Source: Pyrinomonadaceae bacterium
GTDB lineage: Bacteria > Acidobacteriota > Blastocatellia > Pyrinomonadales > Pyrinomonadaceae
Reading direction: 5' to 3'
Length of the DNA stretch: 64,000 nt
NCBI GenBank assembly: GCA_030841085.1
Contig: JAVEDP010000036.1
Span: forward strand, 62,001-126,000
Position 1 is the first letter of the stretch. The number at the start of each line of letters is the position of its first letter. Positions 42,563 through 52,400 of this stretch are shown here, one piece after another. The notes beneath the pieces were generated by a model that was given only the letters and a program-made list of their open reading frames with translations, was not told the DNA's origin and ran no database searches. The position numbers and the translations under genes are program-made.

Positions 42563-43569
42563 GAATCTGGATCGATCTCGCAAACTCTCCGCACGTTCCT
42601 TTCTTTCGTCCACTCGCAAATGAGTTCACGCGGCGCGGTCATGAAGTAATCGTGACCGCGCGGCAGTTTGCCGAGACGGTGCCGCTGGCCGAAGCTGCCG
42701 GATTTGCGGCGCAAGTGATAGGCGGGCATGGTGGCGCCAGGCTCTCCGGCAAAGCCGGCAATCTTGTGGGTCGAGGCCTGGACCTGGCGCGGTGGGCGCG
42801 GGGAAAACATATCGACCTGGCGGTCAGCCACAACTCTTACTCGCAAATTCTGGCGGCGCGCGCATTGTCGCTGCGTGCGGTGACGCTGATGGACTACGAG
42901 CATCAGCCCGCAAACCATCTCGCGTTCCGGCTTGCCTCGCGAGTAATTGTGCCGCGTGCTTTTCCCGAAGCGGCGTTGACACGCTTCGGCGTCGCGCCCG
43001 CAAAAGTGAAACGATATGACGGCATCAAGGAAAATGTTTACCTGGCAAGCTTCGTTGCGGATCAGAATTTTGCAGTGGAGATTCAGAAGTTAGGAATTGA
43101 TCCAGGTGACATTTTGATCACGGCGCGTCCGCCGGCCAGCGAAGCGCTCTATCATCGCTTCGAAAATCAGTTGTTCGACCAATTGATCGATCGTCCTTTG
43201 CAAACGCCGGCCGTGAAGTTGGTGCTACTGCCGCGAAACGAAGCACAACGCCAACATTATGCTCGCGACAGAATTATTATTCCCGCGCAACCGCTCGACG
43301 GTGCGAATCTGATTGCCCGCAGCGACCTGGTGGTTAGTGCGGGCGGCACAATGAATCGCGAGGCGGCAGCGCTCGGCGTGCCGGCAGCATCAATCTACCA
43401 GGGTGAATGGGCCGCGATAGACCAGCAACTTGTGGCCGAAGGCCGATTACAACGAATTGCGACAGAAGCAGACGTCCACGCGCTGCGGATCGAGAAGAAG
43501 ACCATAACCCCGACACACTCCGGCGGCGGTGTGTTGCAGCAAGTGGCAAATCTAATACTTGAAGATTGA
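42559..43569 (+). CDS. DUF354 family protein, GT-B fold
   Basis: The 336-residue soluble protein begins RIWIDLANSPHVPFFRPLAN, the DUF354 signature. Its later parts are VSHNSYSQILAARAL, DYEHQPANHLAFRLASRVIVP and SAGGTMNREAAALGVPAASI, the last resembling the nucleotide-sugar-binding half of GT-B enzymes such as UDP-GlcNAc 2-epimerase. Proposed roles are as a glycosyltransferase or epimerase; none is proven. The start sits in a tandem repeat. Confidence 0.85.
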   Translation: MRIWIDLANSPHVPFFRPLANEFTRRGHEVIVTARQFAETVPLAEAAGFAAQVIGGHGGARLSGKAGNLVGRGLDLARWARGKHIDLAVSHNSYSQILAARALSLRAVTLMDYEHQPANHLAFRLASRVIVPRAFPEAALTRFGVAPAKVKRYDGIKENVYLASFVADQNFAVEIQKLGIDPGDILITARPPASEALYHRFENQLFDQLIDRPLQTPAVKLVLLPRNEAQRQHYARDRIIIPAQPLDGANLIARSDLVVSAGGTMNREAAALGVPAASIYQGEWAAIDQQLVAEGRLQRIATEADVHALRIEKKTITPTHSGGGVLQQVANLILED

Positions 43570-43624
43570 ACTTTTGTTATTCTGTGCTGGCAAACAAGTC
43601 TCTTTACCGCTTGCGGATTTCTGA

Positions 43625-45196
43625 ATGGCACAAACCACATTAAGAGCAGATCGGATTGGGAAAGCCAGGGCCGGCGCCAGTGTGGTGCAGGCTTCGGCGC
43701 GAGCCCCGCATTGGGTGCTGCCCTTAATCAAGGCTGCGCTCGTGATCGTAGATCTTGCAATCGCGACAGCCGCTTTTCCGCTGGCATTTTACTGGCGCGA
43801 AGGCCTGCCACTTATTGCTCCCGGCGGTGGCGCTTTTAGCTGGAGTACTCGGTTTGCACCGTACGGCGCGTTGTTGTTGTTTGTAGTTCTCATTCGCGTG
43901 GTGTTGCTGCGGTATTACGATCTCTACCGGCTGCGCGGCGAATTCTCATTTGTGGACGACGGCATACGCGTTTTCAAAGCGACCGCAATCGGATCCCTGC
44001 TCATAGTTGCCGCGGCATTTCTTTATCGCGGTGGATTCCACTACCGAGCATTTTCTTACGCGCGCAGCGTATTCGTGCTCGACTTTCTGTTGGCCTTCGC
44101 CGGGTTCGGATTATTGCGTTTGTTTCTGCGCACTGCACAAACATTTTTTCGCCAGCGCGGGATCAATTTGATTCCCACGCTCGTCGTCGGCCGCGGCCCG
44201 GAAGCAGCATTTTGCATCAAGGAGATGAGCGAGCGGCCGTCGCTCGGGTACCGCGTGATTGGCGTTGTCGAAAGCCGCGGCACTTTTCAACTCGAAGCCC
44301 CCACAACTTACGAAGGCGTTCCGGTGATTAGCGATCTGGCGGGATTGCCGGATGCGATCCGCGAATCGAAAGCGAATGAAGTGATCATCGCCGATGCGAA
44401 TGTCGATGGGGACACGCTATTTGAAGTGATGATGCGTTGCGGGCGCCGGCACGGAATTGAGTTCCGCATTGCACCGAGCCTCTTCAATTGTCTGCCGAGC
44501 AAAACGGAAGTCGATCAAATCGGCGCTTTACCAATGATCCGCTTGTTTCGCGAGCCGCTTTCGAATTTCGCGCGCGGCACGAAACGCACGTCTGATTTGA
44601 TAATTGCATTCCTGGCACTCGCGCTGCTTTCGCCGTTCTGGCTGTTCATTGCCCTCCTAATCAAGCTGGATTCCAAAGGGCCTATTTATTACGCGCAGGA
44701 ACGCGTTGGCATGGACGGCCGCATTTTCATAGTTTACAAATTTCGCACGATGCACCTGAACGCGGACAGCGAAATCCATCGCGAGTACCAGCGCAAGTTC
44801 ATAGCCGGATATGCGGAAGCGAACGTTGGCGATGCCCAAACACCGGCTTACAAACTGCGCGATGATCCGCGCATCACGCGCGTGGGTCGAATGCTGCGCC
44901 GTTTTAGTTTGGATGAAGTGCCGCAGCTTCTAAATGTTTTGCGCGGCGACATGAGCATCGTTGGACCACGCCCGCCGATTCCGTATGAGGTGGAAGCTTA
45001 CGAGCTGCGCCATCGCCGGCGGCTGGATATGAAGCCCGGGCTGACGGGACTGTGGCAAGTGTCGGGCAGAAACCGTTTGCCGTTTGAAGAGATGGTCAAA
45101 CTGGATTTGTTCTATATAGAAAACTGGTCGCTGCTTTTTGATTTGAAAATAATGTTGCGCACCGTGATGGTCATGCTGCGCGGCGATGGGTACTAA
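43625..45196 (+). CDS. Undecaprenyl-phosphate glycosyl-phosphotransferase (priming enzyme)
   Basis: The 523-residue membrane protein has four or five N-terminal helices (about 35-180), a CoA-binding-like Rossmann region (LIPTLVVGRGPEAAFCIKE) and the bacterial sugar-transferase domain near the end. That domain carries YKFRTMHLNADS, DPRITRVGRMLRRFSLDEVP, GDMSIVGPRPP and KPGLTGLWQVSGRN. It transfers a sugar phosphate to undecaprenyl phosphate, the first step of the repeat unit. All core motifs are present. Confidence 0.95.
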   Translation: MAQTTLRADRIGKARAGASVVQASARAPHWVLPLIKAALVIVDLAIATAAFPLAFYWREGLPLIAPGGGAFSWSTRFAPYGALLLFVVLIRVVLLRYYDLYRLRGEFSFVDDGIRVFKATAIGSLLIVAAAFLYRGGFHYRAFSYARSVFVLDFLLAFAGFGLLRLFLRTAQTFFRQRGINLIPTLVVGRGPEAAFCIKEMSERPSLGYRVIGVVESRGTFQLEAPTTYEGVPVISDLAGLPDAIRESKANEVIIADANVDGDTLFEVMMRCGRRHGIEFRIAPSLFNCLPSKTEVDQIGALPMIRLFREPLSNFARGTKRTSDLIIAFLALALLSPFWLFIALLIKLDSKGPIYYAQERVGMDGRIFIVYKFRTMHLNADSEIHREYQRKFIAGYAEANVGDAQTPAYKLRDDPRITRVGRMLRRFSLDEVPQLLNVLRGDMSIVGPRPPIPYEVEAYELRHRRRLDMKPGLTGLWQVSGRNRLPFEEMVKLDLFYIENWSLLFDLKIMLRTVMVMLRGDGY

Positions 45197-45218
45197 GAGC
45201 GCCAGCTATACAAGAACA

Positions 45219-45959
45219 ATGATTATATCCCCAGAATTCTCCCGGAGTCAGATTGATCGCCTCGGCGACCGCCTCCGAAAAGATGCCTATTCCGACGAAG
45301 ACCTTCGGCTACTCGATAGCTACAGACGGGCTTTTGCTGAGGCATCCGAACATGTCGTAAAAGAAATTCGCAATCGACTGGGTTTGGAGCCAACCGCGAG
45401 GCCTGCCAAATCTAAAACGTCTATAGCAGATAAGCTACGACGCGAAAGTATCCGCTTAAGCCAAATTCAGGACATAGCAGGTTGCAGGTTGACTGTCGAA
45501 GACATCTTTACCCAGGATGAAGTAGTCGGACAGCTAAAGGCACTGTTTGAAGACTGCACAGTAGTCGATCGTCGCGAGCATTCCAGTCACGGCTATAGAG
45601 CTGTTCACATAATTATCCCTTATTCAGGTAAGCTCATTGAGGTGCAGGTTCGTACTCAACTTCAGCATCGCTGGGCCGAATTATCGGAGAAGCTGTCGGA
45701 TGTTATTGACCCCTCGATAAAATATGGAGAAGGTGACAAAGACGTTCTTTTGATTCTCGCTGGGATGTCTGACAGAATAAAGGAACATGAAAAAAAGGAA
45801 GCGGTACTCGCCCAGCTCGTCCAGACAGAGGGCGGTGAGGATGTCATCGAATTGGCTTTGGACGTTTACGACATGAAGGAAGACATAAGCCGCGTGCTAA
45901 ACGCGATCGACGAAGACATTGCGCCAGCGAAAGGACGCGAAGATGATCTTTCTGATTGA
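45219..45959 (+). CDS. RelA/SpoT-domain protein (small alarmone synthetase-like)
   Basis: The 246-residue protein holds a RelA/SpoT nucleotidyltransferase domain without HD hydrolase or TGS parts. Motifs: KSKTSIADKLRRES, IQDIAGCRLTVEDI, the HSSHGYRAVHIIIP segment with the substrate-stacking Tyr, and IEVQVRTQLQHRWAELSEKL with the catalytic Glu. The helical C-terminus is acidic. A role as (p)ppGpp synthetase or as a toxic small alarmone synthetase is possible. The start is placed at 45219 rather than at ATG 45186 inside the previous gene. GC looks lower than in the flanks. The next ORF overlaps by 17 bases. Confidence 0.85.
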   Translation: MIISPEFSRSQIDRLGDRLRKDAYSDEDLRLLDSYRRAFAEASEHVVKEIRNRLGLEPTARPAKSKTSIADKLRRESIRLSQIQDIAGCRLTVEDIFTQDEVVGQLKALFEDCTVVDRREHSSHGYRAVHIIIPYSGKLIEVQVRTQLQHRWAELSEKLSDVIDPSIKYGEGDKDVLLILAGMSDRIKEHEKKEAVLAQLVQTEGGEDVIELALDVYDMKEDISRVLNAIDEDIAPAKGREDDLSD

Positions 45960-46179
45960 ATACGATCGAAAACAGGGCCGTCTTGTAACCTTTGAATCTT
46001 TCAGTGATTCCGATAGAAAGAACGCCGAGGAGTCGCGGCTACGACTAGAACTGGATCTTAATCTGAAGGGCATTGACAATGAAGTTGTACTTCTCGAAGC
46101 CGCAACTGAGGAGGCCGTGAGGCGAAGCCACCGCCGGTATTTTGAAACTCTTAGCGAATTAACAACAGCTCCAGCTTAG
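45943..46179 (+). CDS. Small protein overlapping the RelA/SpoT gene
   Basis: The 78-residue soluble protein begins MIFLIEYDRKQGRLVTFESF, then a charged helix (RKNAEESRLRLELDLNLKG) and EVVLLEAATEEAVRRSHRRY. It starts 17 bases inside the RelA/SpoT gene, with AAGGA seven bases upstream of its ATG. No family was recognised. The overlap suggests that both are translated together; an antitoxin role is possible and not shown. Confidence 0.7.
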   Translation: MIFLIEYDRKQGRLVTFESFSDSDRKNAEESRLRLELDLNLKGIDNEVVLLEAATEEAVRRSHRRYFETLSELTTAPA

Positions 46180-46248
46180 CTCCCACGCTTTCAACGCTTT
46201 TGTTGCTCTCACCCGTACTGGCACCCCCTACGAGTATTGTTTGAAACG

Positions 46249-47763
46249 ATGACTCATAATACCTCTCCGGGAAAAAACAGGACCATAGTTGATGGAAGTC
46301 AGGCGGCGAAAGTGCTTGACGGCGCGGTCATCGCCTGTCTTTTTTTATTCGCGGTTGCGGCACCCAATTCTATTGCGGCAACACAGACGGCGTGGTTGCT
46401 GGGTATGGCGTTTTGGCTGCTGCGTTTTGCTTTTTATCCGCGACCGAAGCTCGAGCGTACGCCGCTTGATTACCTGCTGCTTGGCTTCTTCATTCTCAGC
46501 GGCCTTTCTTGTCTCTTCTCATACGAACCGCTGGTTTCGCTCGGGAAGATGCGCGCCGCCAGCCTCTTCACCATTGTCTATTTGTTTTCGCAGAACGTGC
46601 CTTCGCGCCGTATGATCCGGCTGCTTGCGCTGGCGCTCATCAGTGCCTGCATGATCAACGTGATCTTTACCGGTGGCCAAAGACTATTGGGATTGGGAGT
46701 CAAAGTTTACAACCTGTCTGAAGCCAGCCCGCTCTACAAAGGCGGTGTTCGCGACGGCGATACGCTGCTGACAGTTGACGCCGTAAAACTTCACGACCCG
46801 CAGGAACTCGTAAACGAATTGTCCAAGCCGGACAAAAAGGTCGTGACGCTTACAGCCTATCGGCACGAATGGATGATTCCCGTTAAGCTGCCGCGCGGTG
46901 TCCTGCTGCCTGGCAATAATGCGCTCGAGCAACTTGGTATCGGCAGTTGGTCGAAAGGAAGAGATTGGCGCGCGAGTGGTCTTTTCGGAAACTTCGTGAC
47001 CTATGCTGAAGCGCTGCAGTTGATCCTGGCGTTGACTGTAGGTTTACTCGTAGCGCTACCACGGAAGCGCAGCCTGTTCGGTGTCGCCCTGCTAGTGGCG
47101 CTGGCGGGAATGGTTGGAGCGTTAGTGCTGACCGTGACGCGCGCCTCTTGGTTGGCGTTCGCGATTTCCACCGCGTTGATTCTGCTTGTTAGCTTGAGCC
47201 GCCGCGCAGTTTTGGTTGCCGGCGTGTTCGCCATTCCACTGATTCTGGCCGGACTATTTGTACTTCAGCAAAAACGTAACGTTGGCTTTATAGACCAGCA
47301 GGATCAATCAACGAGTTGGCGCGAAACTGTTTGGCGCGAGGGCTTTCACCTGCTGGTTAGCAAGCCGCGACATTTGCTGGTAGGCATCGGCATGGATTCG
47401 ATAAAAGCGCACTGGCGCGAATGGGGCATGTTTGATAAAGGCCGTTTGCCCTGGGGACACATGCATTCAAATCTTTTGCAGATTGCATTAGAACGCGGCG
47501 TGCCCGCCTTACTCGTGTGGCTTGCTCTGCTGTTTGTTTACGCGCGCACAATCTGGCGGATGTTGCGCGACAGAAGCAGGCTTGATTGGATAGAACACGG
47601 CATATTACTGGGAGCACTGGGTGGTCTTGTCGGCTTCTTTATTTCCGGATTGGTGCATTACAACTGGGGCGACTCGGAAGTAGTGATGATTTTCTATTTC
47701 GTTATGGGACTCGTCCTGGCACTCCGGAGGATTGAGTTTTCCGGACAAGCCGCAGCCGGTTAG
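46249..47763 (+). CDS. O-antigen ligase family protein with inserted PDZ-like domain
   Basis: The 504-residue multi-pass protein has membrane helices from about 28 to 140, a soluble segment of about 147-229, and more helices from about 250 to 495. The Wzy_C-type part shows VLTVTRASWLAFAIS and WGHMHSNLLQIALERGVPALL with the conserved His. The inserted segment reads SPLYKGGVRDGDTLLTVDAV and HDPQELVNELSKPDKKVVTL, as in PDZ domains. It ligates or polymerises glycan on lipid carriers at the periplasmic face. ATG 46249 is preferred over TTG 46237. Its stop overlaps by three bases the stop of the convergent VWA gene. Confidence 0.9.
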   Translation: MTHNTSPGKNRTIVDGSQAAKVLDGAVIACLFLFAVAAPNSIAATQTAWLLGMAFWLLRFAFYPRPKLERTPLDYLLLGFFILSGLSCLFSYEPLVSLGKMRAASLFTIVYLFSQNVPSRRMIRLLALALISACMINVIFTGGQRLLGLGVKVYNLSEASPLYKGGVRDGDTLLTVDAVKLHDPQELVNELSKPDKKVVTLTAYRHEWMIPVKLPRGVLLPGNNALEQLGIGSWSKGRDWRASGLFGNFVTYAEALQLILALTVGLLVALPRKRSLFGVALLVALAGMVGALVLTVTRASWLAFAISTALILLVSLSRRAVLVAGVFAIPLILAGLFVLQQKRNVGFIDQQDQSTSWRETVWREGFHLLVSKPRHLLVGIGMDSIKAHWREWGMFDKGRLPWGHMHSNLLQIALERGVPALLVWLALLFVYARTIWRMLRDRSRLDWIEHGILLGALGGLVGFFISGLVHYNWGDSEVVMIFYFVMGLVLALRRIEFSGQAAAG

Positions 47764-48950
47764 TTCTTTACTCTGCGAGGACGGCCCAGGACTTGGACCG
47801 TTTCTCTTGCTGGGACCACGTACAGGCGGCGCGAAACCAAACTCAATCCCACCCTGCGCGAAGCTACATCGATCACGCGCACTTCACCTGGCGTGGAAGA
47901 AACCAGCGCTCGTCTGGGCTTATAACTGACTACATATTGCGAGTCGATCAGCTTTGCGGCTTCGCTACCGTCATCGATCATCTCCTCGAAGGATTCGGGT
48001 AACCAGATGCGACCACCTGTCTCGAGCGTGAGATCTGTCAGCTGCTTTTCACTTGCGCGCATCGCTGCTTCGTAAGCTCTTACTTGCTGCTGTCGTTCGG
48101 GATCGATATCAGCGATAACTCCACCCGGCTTGTGCGCCTGGCGCAACGGATCCCAGAGATGGTCCGAGGGCAATGTGTCTACAGCTTCATCGGAAACAAT
48201 GCTCTTGTCGCGGTTTCGCGTTATACGGCGACTGTGTGCGGTGGCTGCTCGCGATACCGTCGTATAACTGATCACATGGACCACCACATTGCTTGCTTCC
48301 AACTTTTTGAAAACTGCTGCGCGATCGACCCTTTCGCCGGCGCCTTGCACGCCATCGGTGATCATAACCAGATGACGATTGCCTTGCGGTCGATCAGTCC
48401 AGCGGCCCGCGGCCGCGATTAGTGCATCCAGTAACCGGGCGCGTTTACCCGAAATCATTTTCGTGTCCAGAATTTGCGAGGTCGCCTTCTTATCGTGAGT
48501 CCAATCCTGAAGCACTTCAATATTATTGTTGAATTGCATCACAGAAAACTCATCCTGCGGGGCCAGCGCTGTTATCAGGCGGTGAGCAATTTCGCGGGTT
48601 AGCATGACGCGTTTGGCCGAGTTGATTTCACCGCCAGTGTCAAGCAGCAGGAGTACGTGTGCCGGTACACGGCGAGCGCTTCGTAACTCCTGAGAAACAC
48701 CATTCTCAAGAACCAGAATGTCCGGCAGCTCGAGAGTTGGATCGAGGTGGCCCCGGCTGTCCAATGCAGTGACTGTGAGCTGGACCTCCTCAGTCACGGT
48801 ACGAATAGGTTGCTGCTCGTTTTGCTGAGTAATTGGAGTCAACGATTCCCCAGGCGTTACGACTTGTTGGGCACAACCGTCAACGGCCACTGCGCCTAAG
48901 AAGGCCAGCAAAGCCGTTGCGAAGCAGATGAATTTGTACGTTGGCCTCAT
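47760..48950 (-). CDS. VWFA domain lipoprotein-like protein
   Basis: The 396-residue protein has a signal with a possible lipobox (VAVDGC). A short N-terminal beta region is followed by a VWA domain from about 100 to 300 (VPAHVLLLLDTGGEINSAKR, where the MIDAS DXSXS is degenerate: D-T-G-G-E). HLVMITDGVQG and VVVHVISYTTVS follow. It is the type seen across Acidobacteriota as VWFA-related proteins. The start ATG 48950 is chosen at the hydrophobic signal. The incomplete MIDAS may weaken metal binding. Confidence 0.85.
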   Translation of the reverse strand: MRPTYKFICFATALLAFLGAVAVDGCAQQVVTPGESLTPITQQNEQQPIRTVTEEVQLTVTALDSRGHLDPTLELPDILVLENGVSQELRSARRVPAHVLLLLDTGGEINSAKRVMLTREIAHRLITALAPQDEFSVMQFNNNIEVLQDWTHDKKATSQILDTKMISGKRARLLDALIAAAGRWTDRPQGNRHLVMITDGVQGAGERVDRAAVFKKLEASNVVVHVISYTTVSRAATAHSRRITRNRDKSIVSDEAVDTLPSDHLWDPLRQAHKPGGVIADIDPERQQQVRAYEAAMRASEKQLTDLTLETGGRIWLPESFEEMIDDGSEAAKLIDSQYVVSYKPRRALVSSTPGEVRVIDVASRRVGLSLVSRRLYVVPARETVQVLGRPRRVKN

Positions 48951-49098
48951 CACGGTACTTATGAGCATCTTTCATTCTGAACCGGTGCGCCAGGGTCAAA
49001 AAGCAGGAGAACTTGGGCCGGTACACGGCGCGCACCTTGTTCTAAAAAACGCAGGTGTTAGGAGTTTGACTGTTGTTACTCTCTTTGTTCGCCTGAGG

Positions 49099-49473
49099 TC
49101 ACGGGAAAGTGTTCCGAGATAAGACGAGCGTCACTATCGCCAACGCAGCCGGCGTTAACCCAGGCAGTGCTTTTGACCAGCCGGCGTGGTATGCATCTGA
49201 GAGAAAAACAAGCGGCGATAGAATCACATAGAAAATTCCCGCGATCCAAAGCAAGACACGTCCCCACGACTTTTGCATTACTGCATGCATATAAGCGCCG
49301 AGTGCTACGACTAAGCCAGGACATATTGAAAATATGAGGGTATCTTCCAAAAGGGATGGGAATGATCTAAACAGATCGAAAGTGTGCATCCCATTAACTC
49401 TGAAAGGAAGGATCAGGCCTAGAACGGCGGTTGCAGCTCCGCAGCCCAACTCAAGTTTTCTTATCGAAGTCAT
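49099..49473 (-). CDS. Small membrane protein of unknown function
   Basis: The 124-residue protein has four membrane segments (about 12-28, 44-64, 73-93, 103-120). No family was recognised. Its ATG at 49473 is 19 bases after the stop of the giant Ig-domain gene, so it may be the last gene of that unit. The ribosome binding site is weak. Confidence 0.6.
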   Translation of the reverse strand: MTSIRKLELGCGAATAVLGLILPFRVNGMHTFDLFRSFPSLLEDTLIFSICPGLVVALGAYMHAVMQKSWGRVLLWIAGIFYVILSPLVFLSDAYHAGWSKALPGLTPAALAIVTLVLSRNTFP

Positions 49474-49492
49474 CCTGTAGCTATGTAACTGC

Positions 49493-52400
49493 CTAAATAC
49501 GGCCCGTCGCCCATTTGATGGCCGCATCAAATAACACGCCGCCGTTTGTTGTGAAGCCTGTAGCTGTCGTGTCGAACATGAACAGTCCCACACGCCTGGC
49601 TGGCGCAGTCAAACCTGGCATCACGGCTCCTGTAGCATAGCCGAAGATCACGGTTTTGGTCGCATCGCTAGCTGCTGTTGCGACCGCAGCCGCATTGGCA
49701 TTGGGCTTTCCCCAGCCGAAAGTTCCGGAGGTGGTAACAACTGAAACAGTCCCTGACAACCCGGCGGCCATCGGATGCGCAGCATTCAGTATCTTAACCT
49801 GTGTCTGTTTTGTAAGCGTGCCGAAGTCTTTATTCGTGCTGCCGGTCATTCCCATATTCGTAAAGAGCCCAGACTCCCAGGTAACAACGGGTACGTTGAC
49901 GGCGCGAAACTTTGTGCCCACCGACGCTGGCGTCACCGTTGAAGAAATTACTACCACTGCTTTGCCGGTGGCATCAGCGGTAGTAACGCTGGTTCCATCT
50001 TTGACCGTCACGACGTAATTCAAGGCTTCCAACCTGGCTTTGATGGCGGCGTCGCTGGTATTTAATGTTGTAGAACCCGCAACTAACAGCGCCGGTGAAG
50101 TAACTTTTATCGTCACTCCAGCCGTTTGCATTGTTCCGCCGCTATTGTCGGTAGCCAGGGCTGTGACTGTGTAATTGCCAATCGGTACGTTGCTCCAGGT
50201 GAAGCTGTATTGATTCGTACCTGCCAATGTGCCCAATCCCACGAATGCTCCGTTTGCAAAGTATTCCACTTTAGCAATGGTGCCATCGGAGTCAGATGCG
50301 TTAGCCGTCAAAGTCACGCTAGCCGGCGTGTTGTAATTGCTTCCATTTGTTGGGCTGGTCAAAGTCACCGAAGGCGGTGAGGTTACGGTTAGGTTCATCG
50401 GGAGCGATGTTGTCGTGGCTCCGTAGTTATCCGTGGCTACCGCTGTGAGTACATAGTTTCCTGATGCCACATTCGCCCACTGCGCGCTGTATTGGTAGGC
50501 ACCGGTAGCCGAGCCGCGAATCAATTGGGTTCCATTAATATAAAAGTCTACTTCATTAATATACCCATCGCGGTCACTGGCATTCGCGAAGAGAGTTACG
50601 GGATTAGATACGACAGTCGGGGTCGTAAGAAACACGCCAGGCGGATCGTTAACGGTGATAGTCACCGTTGGGGAAGTGGTCGTCACCCCTGAATTATCAG
50701 TAGCAACTGCGATCAAGGCATAACGTCCCGCGGGTGGATCATTCCAGTTCATGCTGTATTGGTCGACCCCTGATACGGCTCCCGTTCCGATCAGGGCCCC
50801 ATTGGCGTAGAAATCCGTTTTGATAATGGTGCCTCCATTTTCACTGGCGTTGGCAATGATGGGGATATTAGCCGGCTTCTTGAAGGGCGCTCGAAAATCG
50901 AGGTTGGTGATACTGACCAACGCCGAACCATTTACGACGATGCTAATCGGCGAAGAGCTGGTCTTCTTATCCATATTGTCGGTGGCCACGGCAACCAGTG
51001 AATGCTGCCCGAATGGAACATTGTTCCAGCTAAAACTAAACAAGTTGGCTCCCGATACGGTGCCCGTACCAAGTAACGTTCCAGCGTCATAGAACTCAAC
51101 CTTACTGATGGCCCCGCCACCATCACTGGCGTTCGCTGTAACGGAAATGTTCGCTGGCCCCACAAAGAGTGAGCCAATTGTTGGATTCGTAATACTGACA
51201 ACCGGCGCGATGTTTCCGTCAGAGCTAATAGTTGTATTCTCAGTTACCGAGTTATTGCTTGAAATAGGATCGGGCTGCTTTGCCCTCACCAGTGCGGTGT
51301 CGGTAATCGTCTGTGGTCCTGACGAGGTGCGTAGCGTTATCTCTGCCGGTTTAACAATAAGAGTGACGGTAGCAGTCGCATTCAAAAGAAGCGAATTGAG
51401 TTTACAAGCTACGTTCCCTTCGCTGTGGTTACAAGTTCCTTGCGTGCTCGCCGCTGAAACAAAGTCAACATCAGGGGACAGACCGTCAATCAAAACAATT
51501 TCGCTCGCGGCTTGCGGCCCCTTATTAGTTACCTTGATCGTATATGTCAGATTGTTGCCGACCACAATTGGATCTGAAGAATCGGTTACAGTGACCGCCA
51601 AGTCAGCCGTGGCCGTGCTCGGAGGCTGAGGCTGCGCGGTCGCTATTACGAAACCACCGAGAGTATTGCTTCTGGAGTAGATTTTCCGCGAAGCAAAATC
51701 CGAGACTGGCGTGTCAGGTGAAAGAATTGTTCGATCTACCCAAATACTCCTGGCCGGATCACCTACATCCTTCTCCGCATGAAGCACGCGTAAAGTATTA
51801 AAGATAGTTTGATCGTTGACCGACGACACATCGAAGGTGACGGTATGAGGCCCAGACACCAAGGCACTCGTTTCGACATCGTAAGAAGCGTTATTGTAGG
51901 TAGCATACCCGATTGGGAGTGGGCTTACCGTGGTCGGATCAAGATCAGTGAAGGTCGTTGGTCCATCCTGATAGCGTTCGGGAAAATGGATTGAAATGGG
52001 TTCATTCTGTCCAGCCGTTGCCACCGAGAACGCCTGGCTATCTTTGACTAAAGACTCTGGACGGCCAGTAAGTGGGCTTGAAGTATTTCTCGTTATCGTC
52101 GCATCTAAATCTGCCTCCGAAGGATTAAAGAATTCAGGGTGAATAAAGAAAGTGTCTTCCGATTGGTGACCGGTAGCTGAATACCACAGAACCACATCAT
52201 CCGGTGCTGTGTAGTCATAACTTTGTTCGCGCAGATCGAAGCCTGTGGTTGGATGACGGATCGGCTCCTGATTGGAGAGGGTCGAATAATCAGTCGGATC
52301 CTCCTCCCCGGCGTGATTCCTCACAATGGCGAAGTCCAGATCTTGATTCGAGCCCACAGGTATATAAACTTGGAAATTGTTGTAGCGTTGGGCGTCGGTA

